From Clostridiales bacterium (GTDB lineage: Bacteria; Bacillota; Clostridia; Christensenellales; QALW01), in NCBI GenBank assembly GCA_018376855.1, contig JAHAAN010000011.1, positions 1 to 24,306 on the forward strand: a DNA stretch of 24,306 nt. The letters run 5' to 3'. The position numbers and the translations under genes were made by a program. Positions 14,580 through 21,817 of this stretch are shown here, piece by piece. The notes beneath the pieces are model-generated. The model did no database searches and was not told where the DNA came from. It saw only the letters and a list, made by a program, of their open reading frames with translations. Every line of letters starts with the position of its first letter. Position 1 is the stretch's first letter.

Positions 14580-17236
14580 ACTCTACCCCCCTTGACGACT
14601 GTGTAATCTCTGGCAGGGATCGTAACGCCTTCATGCACATAATCGCTGCCGCTGTAATTCACATAGACAACCGTGCCGTCCTCATAGCGGGTCATCGCCA
14701 CATCTTCTGCCAAACGCGCATGCCCCACAATCATAAGGCCGGCGGTATGACCTAACTCACTGTTATAACGGTTATACGCCTTTATTGCATCGTTGATGCC
14801 GGATGCATAACTCAGTGAATAGGCTTCTTCAAAGTAAACAGTCTGCAAGCTCTTATTCTCTGCATACATCCATCTGTAAGCAAAGCCTGCGCCATACTCT
14901 ACAGCCTGCAGAATGGAGCGCGTCTCATCTCCGGTTTGGTTAATGACCTCACTGGAATAAGGCACCAAACCATGCAGCACAATCTGATAGAACGGAATCG
15001 TTTCATCCACCAAATAATATCCGCTGCTACCGCTGGGCAAACAGAACACATTCGTGGCATCCGCCATCGCATAAATATTTCCGCCGATCACAGCAGTATC
15101 GATTCCCGCCTCTTTAAAGCGCTGCATGATACTTGAGTAGATCGCTTCCACTTCTGTTCTGTCCTGCGGTTTATCCACGTCATAATCGCCCGTGAGCATA
15201 TTGCCGATAGAGCCGAGGGAAACACTTTTAATATTCTGCGAGTTCAAGCTCTTAACGAGGTTCTCCGCAACAGCCTGCGCTTTAGGAGGATCCAAAATAT
15301 AAGCCTGATGCACATAAGAACTCGGCTGCATCAAATCGTACTGTTTATACATAATATCTGTTTTACCGATCGTTCTTCCGCCATCCGTAAACTTAAGGAA
15401 TCCGTCAAACAGAACGTCCTTATAAACGCGCAGCAGCTCTGCTTCGGGATAAATGCTGATGGAATTTTCTTCTGCATACTGCATGAGCTGTTTATACTTT
15501 GCAGTTCCTCCAAGCTCGCCTAAAAGATTCATTGAATTATAAATCGAATTAAGCAAGCCGTTATTGGACATTCCGCGGTATCTTACGGAAATATTCTTCA
15601 CTCCGCCGTCCACCAGCTTAGAAAGGATCTCCTGCGCCTGTTCAAAGGTTGTCAGCGCATTCAAATACTGATACTGCACGCCTAAGAAAGCGGACCAGTC
15701 TGTCATCGCGCCAAACAGCTCCACATTAAACGGAACATCCGTTTGTTCTCCTGCCTTTTGCAGCATGCCCCGGTTAAGCAGATATTCACGGTAATACCTT
15801 GCCATATCTTCATAGCCGTGATGTTCCTTATCTGCTAAGACTGCAAACTTGATGCTGATATCACTCTTTACACGCTCAGGCTGATACGCGCGAAGCGTTG
15901 TCTGCTCCGCAAACAGCTGCATATCCTCATACTCTGTCAGCTTATATGCCGAAGCAACATAGTTAATTCGATTCTTTGCACTCTTAGGAATATCTGCGGA
16001 AATCGTAGCCACAGCTGCCCCCTTTTCAATAATCGCAAAAAGCGAGCTGTTTTCCTTTTTAATGCCCCATATCGGCAAATAACCCTGTTCTGTTTTATTG
16101 GAAGCAGCGCTCGTGCTGAGCGTCTTGCCTCTATCTGTTCCGTACACCTGCACGCTTACGCCCGAGCTTAAGGCGATCTTTCCGTTATTGAAATTGATGA
16201 GCGCACCCGATCCATCCGGAATGACCATGTATCCTGTCTCACTGGTATCCGCCGCACCGAAGTATCTCAGCACCTGCAGGCTGTTGATCGCATACAGTGC
16301 TTCGTTAAAATTAATGTCCTCTGCCGGAACGGACACCTTCAGTCCATCCGCTTCCAGCTTATAATCCAAAGGAACGATAAAAGCGTTGTTCGTCTGCTCA
16401 GGAACCTGCCACTTTTGATCAATCTCCAAACGCAGCTCCTGTGTCATTCCGCATTCCTTAAGCGCTTCTTCAACAGGCGCCGCAGTGGTTGTTTTCCATA
16501 TTTGGCTTGTAAGCAGATAGATAACGCCGTCTTCCGCAGTCAGGGATTTCAATCCCGGAGCGATCTTATAATAGCTGTCTTTAAGATTGTTGTTTGCCTT
16601 ATCCAAAATCGCCTTATCAAGCTTTACAAAGTTATTCTGAAGCTGAAAAACATTGCCGCCATTGGCCACAAAAACCGCTTTCATAGCCTCATAGGTCTCT
16701 TCGTCAAGCACTTTCGGAATTACATAATCCTTTTGCAGCCTTCCCAAAACATAAAGCACACGGAATGCGCCGTCGCGTCCGGTTGTCATGATAACCTGCT
16801 CGGCCACTTTATTTTGGCTGTCCTCCTGATTGGGAACCACGGCGTTTTCATAGCTGTTATAATAGGACTGGCTGCCCTTTTTCTTATCCAGCCATGTCAA
16901 ATGCAGCTGCGCATACAGCTCGCTGTTATTGCCCGAAGCCGCAATCGTTTCCTCCGAAGGATTTGAATACCAAATCTCTCCCGATGACTTCTCCACCAGC
17001 GCTACATCATACAGCACTGTGTTAATATACAATGCATATGAGTCGTTTTCTTCTATTAAGTAGTATTTGACGCCTGATCGCTCAATCGACTTTCCCATAT
17101 CCGGTTCGCGCCGTTCCAGACCGCTCAAATCAGGAATATTCCATGTTTCATCCACGCTTGTCGATTGACAACCGGCAAACAGCAGAAACGGAACAATCAT
17201 GACGATCAGCAAAAGCCATGCTGAAACCCTTTTCAT
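14576..17236 (-). CDS. DUF5696 domain lipoprotein, function unknown
   Basis: An 886-residue predicted lipoprotein. The signal MKRVSAWLLLIVMIVPFLLFAGC ends in a lipobox with Cys23, so it should be anchored on the outer face of the membrane. The rest resembles DUF5696 proteins, which are encoded beside sugar ABC transporters in Paenibacillus and Clostridia and have no proven function. The N-terminal half (about 60-480) is beta-rich, with YLIEENDSYALYINTVLYDVALVEKSSGEIWYSNPS-like repeats (shown by segment). The C-terminal half (from about 500) has alternating helix/strand segments such as VKNISVRYRGMSNNG and GIDTAVIGGNIYAMADATN that could form a TIM barrel of a glycoside-hydrolase kind (inference). 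The ATG at 17236 has GAGGAGT eight bases away; an in-frame ATG at 17338 would bury the signal and is rejected. The stop overlaps the next permease gene by four bases. Confidence 0.8.
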   Translation of the reverse strand: MKRVSAWLLLIVMIVPFLLFAGCQSTSVDETWNIPDLSGLERREPDMGKSIERSGVKYYLIEENDSYALYINTVLYDVALVEKSSGEIWYSNPSEETIAASGNNSELYAQLHLTWLDKKKGSQSYYNSYENAVVPNQEDSQNKVAEQVIMTTGRDGAFRVLYVLGRLQKDYVIPKVLDEETYEAMKAVFVANGGNVFQLQNNFVKLDKAILDKANNNLKDSYYKIAPGLKSLTAEDGVIYLLTSQIWKTTTAAPVEEALKECGMTQELRLEIDQKWQVPEQTNNAFIVPLDYKLEADGLKVSVPAEDINFNEALYAINSLQVLRYFGAADTSETGYMVIPDGSGALINFNNGKIALSSGVSVQVYGTDRGKTLSTSAASNKTEQGYLPIWGIKKENSSLFAIIEKGAAVATISADIPKSAKNRINYVASAYKLTEYEDMQLFAEQTTLRAYQPERVKSDISIKFAVLADKEHHGYEDMARYYREYLLNRGMLQKAGEQTDVPFNVELFGAMTDWSAFLGVQYQYLNALTTFEQAQEILSKLVDGGVKNISVRYRGMSNNGLLNSIYNSMNLLGELGGTAKYKQLMQYAEENSISIYPEAELLRVYKDVLFDGFLKFTDGGRTIGKTDIMYKQYDLMQPSSYVHQAYILDPPKAQAVAENLVKSLNSQNIKSVSLGSIGNMLTGDYDVDKPQDRTEVEAIYSSIMQRFKEAGIDTAVIGGNIYAMADATNVFCLPSGSSGYYLVDETIPFYQIVLHGLVPYSSEVINQTGDETRSILQAVEYGAGFAYRWMYAENKSLQTVYFEEAYSLSYASGINDAIKAYNRYNSELGHTAGLMIVGHARLAEDVAMTRYEDGTVVYVNYSGSDYVHEGVTIPARDYTVVKGGRV

Positions 17237-17237
17237 A

Positions 17238-17273
17238 CTTTTACTCCTCTCCGCCGGCGGCCTTTTACTCCTC
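17238..17273 (-). repeat. Duplicated ribosome-binding segment before the DUF5696 gene
   Basis: The 12-base segment GAGGAGTAAAAG occurs twice on the minus strand, at 17262-17273 and 17238-17249, 24 bases apart, with the palindrome CCGCCGGCGG between the copies. The copy nearer the gene is the ribosome site of the DUF5696 lipoprotein. The remainder of the 176-base gap between the YIP1 gene and this start shows no terminator. Confidence 0.6.
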
Positions 17274-17412
17274 CGGCATTCGTTGCATTCTGATATTGCT
17301 TGGATCCTACGGCCAGCAGCTTCATCCGCAGCGGTCATTTCTCACCGAATCAGCCCGTCTGCCTCTCAAGCTTCTGCCGCCGTCCATCGCACTGCTTTGC
17401 ATGACTTGTTTT

Positions 17413-18066
17413 CTAATATCGCATTGTAATCTCTCGGTAAATGGCATATACAAGCCCCACCAGCTGCTGCAGCAGGAAGAAGAACAGCAAACCGATAAAC
17501 ACCAGCAGAACCATACCGCATACGATGAAAAAGATCGTTACCAGCGTGCGAAGCGCGCCATATTGATGCGTTGTCATTGTGCCGATAAACAGCAGCAGCC
17601 CTGTCCATGCAGTTGCGAGTCCTTCTACAAAGCTGAAGATCGCCGCTTCGTCTGCCGACATGATATGGGACAGCGGCGTGAGCACCAAGGTAATGATAAT
17701 AATCGGAGCTAATGAATAAGCAGTATAATGAAGAATATCTTTTCCGCTGCCTTCTCCTTCAAACAAAGTCGTTAAACCCCAGTTAGACGCACACCACAGA
17801 GCCAAAATCAACAGTGTTTCAATCGTTAATCCAACGATGTCAATGTTCCAAGGCGATACCGCCATCGGGTTAAACGAATATGCCGCAAATTGCTGGAAAA
17901 TAATCTTTGAGAGAATGTACATAACGATCATCGTTACGGAAACGCTCATTCTTGCCATACCGTCATGCTTGAGTTCCCAAAATGCTTTAAACGGATGCAG
18001 CATCACACGCGGAACGAATTTAAAACCGGAAAAGTAGCTTTTTAAAGCTGATTTTACCTTCCCCAT
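17413..18066 (-). CDS. YIP1-family integral membrane protein
   Basis: A 217-residue membrane protein matching the bacterial YIP1 family. The start with FVPRVMLHPFKAFWELKHDG is a typical family entry. Five hydrophobic helices follow: SVSVTMIVMYILSKIIF (about 41-57), IVGLTIETLLILALWCASNW, SLAPIIIITLVLTPLSHIM, GLATAWTGLLLFIGTM and a final long one, LVTIFFIVCGMVLLVFIGLLF. No catalytic residues are evident. Bacterial members are uncharacterised and often lie in sugar-transport operons. The ATG at 18066 shares its A with the stop codon of the NHL gene (TGATG) and has GGGAAGGGAG upstream within that gene, so translation is coupled. With the NHL protein and the DUF5696 lipoprotein it probably forms the accessory module of this importer (inference). 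Confidence 0.8.
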   Translation of the reverse strand: MGKVKSALKSYFSGFKFVPRVMLHPFKAFWELKHDGMARMSVSVTMIVMYILSKIIFQQFAAYSFNPMAVSPWNIDIVGLTIETLLILALWCASNWGLTTLFEGEGSGKDILHYTAYSLAPIIIITLVLTPLSHIMSADEAAIFSFVEGLATAWTGLLLFIGTMTTHQYGALRTLVTIFFIVCGMVLLVFIGLLFFFLLQQLVGLVYAIYREITMRY

Positions 18067-19961
18067 CAGTCTCCCTTCCCCCTTCTCTTAATAAAGCTGT
18101 GCACCCGCTTCACGCAGGCTTTGCCCACAAAGAACACGATCAAAACAACCAGCACCGTCATAATATACGGCATGAGCACTTCCAGCTTTTCATTGCGAAG
18201 CTTTGCATAAGCTTCGGAATACCCCTGCCGGTTAAATGCCCGCCGATAGTTTTCACAGCATTCCTCGTATTGCCCGCGAATATATTGGATACGCGCAATA
18301 TTGGTATAAGCCAGCCGCGAGTTCGAGGATTCATCTACGACCTCCTGCCATAAAGACATTGCCTGATCGTATTCACGGTCTGTCTGCAAAAGCGTTGCAT
18401 TGCGAATTTTGCGTCCAAAATCCGTAAGCTCAAAGATCGTAAGCTGAGCCGTCTGCGAATCCAGCACGCCAATGGTGCTTTGGTCGAACAGCCCGATTGC
18501 CGCCGGCTGCGTAAACGCGCCGTTTACATTGCCCAATGCTCCGAAAATGTACAGAAGCTCGCCTTCGGCATTATAGGTAAAAACGCGCCCCTTGTTTCTG
18601 TCTAACGCGCTGTAAATACCATCATCCGCCACACAGACATCCACAAAGAATGACCATTTTTCACGGTCGGACGTATCATATCCTCTGTCGCCGCTGGGGG
18701 GATACACATCGTTGCGCTTTAAGATGTCCGATCCGGTAGGCGCGATTCTCTTAATTGCAGCGCCAATTTCTGATCCGTCCTTAAAATGACTTTCGAGCGT
18801 AGCGGCCTCAATGTTTCCGATCGTGCCGAAAATCATACCGTCAGCATCCATGAACGCATTGGTGTACTCCGTTGAAAGCGACTGCTCCAAAGACTCTCTC
18901 TGTTTTTCGGAAATGAGTCTTCTCCACAATGCAGAGATGTTCGCCGTTGTTTTTGTTGCACCCACAAACTTTGTAAAAGTACCGTCACTGGAAAGCTCAA
19001 TCAAGCCCTGATAGCAGCCCTTTGCCACCACATACATACGGTTGCCTTCATCAATTACCACTGCTGTGGGCTGATATACGAATCTTTCATCCTTTGCCGG
19101 CGCCTGCGTAGCATCGGGATCTGTCTCGGTTTCCCCGCCTTCTTCAGTCTCATTGCCTTCTGTTGCATCCGGTGCCACCGTCGGCTCTGTTGTTGAAGAA
19201 GTGCTGCCGGATGTACCGCTGATATATCTTGCTATATCAGGATCGTTAAAAAACGCATCGCAAACAAATACGCCCTCTGCATTCAAAACAAAACGAACGA
19301 TTCTTCGATTGCCTGTGTCGCAAACATATAATGCACCGTCCGCCGCAAACGAAACGCCCGCAGGAGCATTAAAGGCTTCATACTCATTGCTGTCGCTCTG
19401 CCCACTTTTTACCGGATAAACCTTTGCGCCATTCGTGGGAAAGTATTTAGCGTCTCCCTGCCCCGGCGTCACAGCTGTTCCTTGCGAAGCATCCGGATCG
19501 GTTGGCTCCGTAGCGTCCGAAGACGGCTCGTCTGTAACTTCCGTCGTCGGCTCTGTCGTAATTTCCGAAGAATCAGTAGTCTGCGGCTCTCCCGTAGGAT
19601 CTGCCGTCGCTTCATCCGTCGGTTCTGCAACGACTCCTCCTATCTTCTGATTCCCGATGATCTGCCTAACTTTAAAGTTTTTATCCAAAATGACAATGCG
19701 GTTATTTCCCGTATCCGCAATCACAATGGAACCGTCCACAGGAGAAAGCACAAAATCGGCCGGCCCGCTAAAGGGAATATTATCCAAATTTTCAATACCG
19801 ATTGAGTATGCATCCCATACCTTTGAGACCGTATAAGCCTGCGGCTCCTGAGAAACAAACCCCCTGTTGAAGTTATAATTTGTATACGGCTCTGCGGCAG
19901 AAACCGGAACGGCAATGCTGAGCAGAAGTGCAAATGCAATCCAAAATCTTGCTTTCTTCAT
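18066..19961 (-). CDS. Secreted/anchored NHL-repeat protein with acidic low-complexity inserts, TPR-like region and C-terminal membrane helix
   Basis: A 631-residue protein with a signal peptide (1-23, ending PVSAAEP). NHL beta-propeller blades are visible at 79-93 (IVIADTGNNRIVILD), 211-224 (LYVCDTGNRRIVRF), 303-330 and 440-510. Two Thr/Glu/Asp/Pro/Ser-rich inserts interrupt the propeller at about 111-170 and 249-292. They look like flexible, possibly glycosylated wall-spanning linkers, and it is unusual to find them between blades. Residues 525-590 carry TPR-like helices (EYDQAMSLWQEVV, YTNIARIQYIRGQYEECCENYRRAF). A helix at 597-613 and a basic tail (KRVHSFIKRRGKGD) anchor the C-terminus in the membrane. 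NHL propellers mediate protein or ligand contacts, sometimes lactonase activity; I see no clear metal site. ATG at 19961 has AGGAGGCGG upstream, 13 bases after the permease stop. Confidence 0.8.
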   Translation of the reverse strand: MKKARFWIAFALLLSIAVPVSAAEPYTNYNFNRGFVSQEPQAYTVSKVWDAYSIGIENLDNIPFSGPADFVLSPVDGSIVIADTGNNRIVILDKNFKVRQIIGNQKIGGVVAEPTDEATADPTGEPQTTDSSEITTEPTTEVTDEPSSDATEPTDPDASQGTAVTPGQGDAKYFPTNGAKVYPVKSGQSDSNEYEAFNAPAGVSFAADGALYVCDTGNRRIVRFVLNAEGVFVCDAFFNDPDIARYISGTSGSTSSTTEPTVAPDATEGNETEEGGETETDPDATQAPAKDERFVYQPTAVVIDEGNRMYVVAKGCYQGLIELSSDGTFTKFVGATKTTANISALWRRLISEKQRESLEQSLSTEYTNAFMDADGMIFGTIGNIEAATLESHFKDGSEIGAAIKRIAPTGSDILKRNDVYPPSGDRGYDTSDREKWSFFVDVCVADDGIYSALDRNKGRVFTYNAEGELLYIFGALGNVNGAFTQPAAIGLFDQSTIGVLDSQTAQLTIFELTDFGRKIRNATLLQTDREYDQAMSLWQEVVDESSNSRLAYTNIARIQYIRGQYEECCENYRRAFNRQGYSEAYAKLRNEKLEVLMPYIMTVLVVLIVFFVGKACVKRVHSFIKRRGKGD

Positions 19962-19974
19962 TTTCTTCCGCCTC

Positions 19975-20832
19975 CTATTCTTTCATACCGGATGTCGCCA
20001 TCGTTTCAATAATATTGCTCTGTGAAATAATGAACATGATGATCGGAACGGACATCATAATAACCGAAACCGCATTCGCCACGCCCGTACGCGCGATACC
20101 GACCGAAACGATCTGCGAAAGCGCATAAGACAGGGTTTTCAGCGATTCGCTCTGAATGAACAGTGAAGCTCCCGTATTCCACAGACCCTGCACTGCGAAG
20201 ATCATCAAAGTAAGCCATGCCGATTTCACGTTCGGCATAACGATTGACCAGAAAACCCGAAAATGCCCGGCGCCGTCAATTCTTGCCGCCTCCACAACGC
20301 TGATCGGAATCTGTGTCATGAATGAACGAATCAAGTGCAAGCCCAGCGCCGACGCAAACACCGGCACGATAACCGCCCACTGCGTATCCACAAAGCCTAT
20401 GCTGGACATAATCATGTACGTCGGAATTCCCAAAACGGTTCCGTTAAACATAAGAGCAAGCTCAATCATCTTGGTAATGAAGCGGTTGCCCGGAAACTTA
20501 TGCAGGCTAAGCGCAAACGCGCAAAGCGAGCAGCATACGATTTGGCCAAAGGTTCCGACCGCCGTAATGAAAATCGTGTTAAAGAAGTAACGGGAAAACG
20601 GAACCCATGATGTATTCATCAGCACAAACAGATCCGAAAAGTTCTGCGTTGTCGGATTCTGAGGAAAGATCGTAGGGGGATATCTAAAGACTTCCTCCAT
20701 CGGTTTCAGTGATGCACTGATGGCAAATACCAACGGAAGAGCCATAAAAATGCCCACCAAGATCAGAAAGAGTACCGTCATGACATTGCCGAATGCCGAA
20801 CGGTTAACTTTTTTTCTGCGACGTGCCATCAT
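19975..20832 (-). CDS. Carbohydrate ABC transporter permease (MalG type), first pair
   Basis: A 285-residue permease of usual MalG length with six membrane helices, the first being VMTVLFLILVGIFMALPLVFAIS-like (about 17-39), followed by the SLKPMEEVFRYPPTIFP segment typical of MalG-like partners. The EAA loop is VVEAARIDGAGHFRVFWSIVMP near residues 178-199. I chose ATG at 20832, which shares one base with the upstream stop (TGATG) and has AGGTGA six bases away; a TTG at 20835 would add one residue. It pairs with the permease encoded directly upstream and precedes the NHL gene by 13 bases. Compared with the second pair it has a short N-terminal tail and short loops. Confidence 0.88.
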   Translation of the reverse strand: MMARRRKKVNRSAFGNVMTVLFLILVGIFMALPLVFAISASLKPMEEVFRYPPTIFPQNPTTQNFSDLFVLMNTSWVPFSRYFFNTIFITAVGTFGQIVCCSLCAFALSLHKFPGNRFITKMIELALMFNGTVLGIPTYMIMSSIGFVDTQWAVIVPVFASALGLHLIRSFMTQIPISVVEAARIDGAGHFRVFWSIVMPNVKSAWLTLMIFAVQGLWNTGASLFIQSESLKTLSYALSQIVSVGIARTGVANAVSVIMMSVPIIMFIISQSNIIETMATSGMKE

Positions 20833-21797
20833 CAATCACCTACCTTATTAATAACTTTCTGAACTAACTTGTTACCGAATACCATAAGCAGGAACAGCAC
20901 CACGGTCAGCGCGCAGGCATACCCCATTTCCATACGGGACCCGCCGTAATCCTGAATGTGCAGCAGCAATGTATGCGCCACATAATCCTGCGTGGGATAA
21001 CCCGCCAAGGCTGTGATTTGATCGCCCACGGAAAATGCGCCGGTAATACTCATAATAGCGCCGAACATCAGCTGCGGGCGCATATACGGCAGCGTAATAT
21101 ACCAAAGCTCCTGCCAACGGTTTTTTACGCCGTCAAGCGCACCGGCTTCATACAATGTCCGATCCACATTCTGCAAGCCTGCAATGAAGGAAAGGAACGA
21201 AACGCCTAAGCTTCCCCATAACAGCACGATAATAATACACGGCATAATATAGTTGACATCCTCAAGCCATCGTATATTCTGCAATGTAATACCCGACGAC
21301 AGCAAAACACCGTTCAAATAACCATAAGCATCTGAACCGAAAATCAGCTTCCACACCGCATAGACATTGGCTAAGCACGGCGCATAATAAATCAATGTCA
21401 TAAACGCACGCACTTTAGGTGAAAGCTCATTGATAAGCCACGCAAAGAACAGTGAAAGCAGATATCCGCCCGGTCCTAAAATCGCAGCGATCAATAATGT
21501 GTTTTTCAGCGCCGTCATAAAAAGGTCGTCGGCGATAAACATTCTGGTATAGTTATCCCAAAAGATAAACTTCGGCGCTTCAAGAACATTGAAATATGTG
21601 AAGCTGTAGTAAATTGCCGTAACCACCGGCAGAATTGTCAATACGACAAACACGAGAAGAAAAGGAAGCATGAACAGATATAAGACCCAGTTTTTTCTGA
21701 TTTCCTTTAACTTATATTTGAGCCATGCGCCGAAAAACGGCTGTTTTTCTTTTTTCGCCTTCTCCGCCTTCGGCGCGGCCTGAAGCTCGTTTGTCAT
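20832..21797 (-). CDS. Sugar ABC transporter permease (MalF/UgpA/LplB type), first pair
   Basis: A 321-residue permease. A Lys/Ala/Glu-rich cytoplasmic N-terminus (1-35) precedes six helices, the first WVLYLFMLPFLLVFVVLTILPVV-like, then the family sequence AIYYSFTYFNVLEAPKFIFWDNYTRMF-like (given by segment). The EAA loop is YEAGALDGVKNRWQELWYITLP (about 218-239). ATG at 21797 has AGGGGGGA seven bases upstream; an upstream in-frame start at 21827 would overlap the binding-protein gene and is rejected. It begins 20 bases after the binding-protein stop, the usual order binding protein - MalF-like - MalG-like. Confidence 0.88.
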   Translation of the reverse strand: MTNELQAAPKAEKAKKEKQPFFGAWLKYKLKEIRKNWVLYLFMLPFLLVFVVLTILPVVTAIYYSFTYFNVLEAPKFIFWDNYTRMFIADDLFMTALKNTLLIAAILGPGGYLLSLFFAWLINELSPKVRAFMTLIYYAPCLANVYAVWKLIFGSDAYGYLNGVLLSSGITLQNIRWLEDVNYIMPCIIIVLLWGSLGVSFLSFIAGLQNVDRTLYEAGALDGVKNRWQELWYITLPYMRPQLMFGAIMSITGAFSVGDQITALAGYPTQDYVAHTLLLHIQDYGGSRMEMGYACALTVVLFLLMVFGNKLVQKVINKVGD

Positions 21798-21817
21798 TGA
21801 TATCCCCCCTTTTCTTT

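Noticed and set aside
19086..19631. Repetitive pattern resembling a CRISPR or tandem repeat array
   Set aside because: It is degenerate coding DNA for Thr/Glu/Asp/Pro-rich linkers in the NHL protein, in frame throughout, without fixed repeats and spacers.
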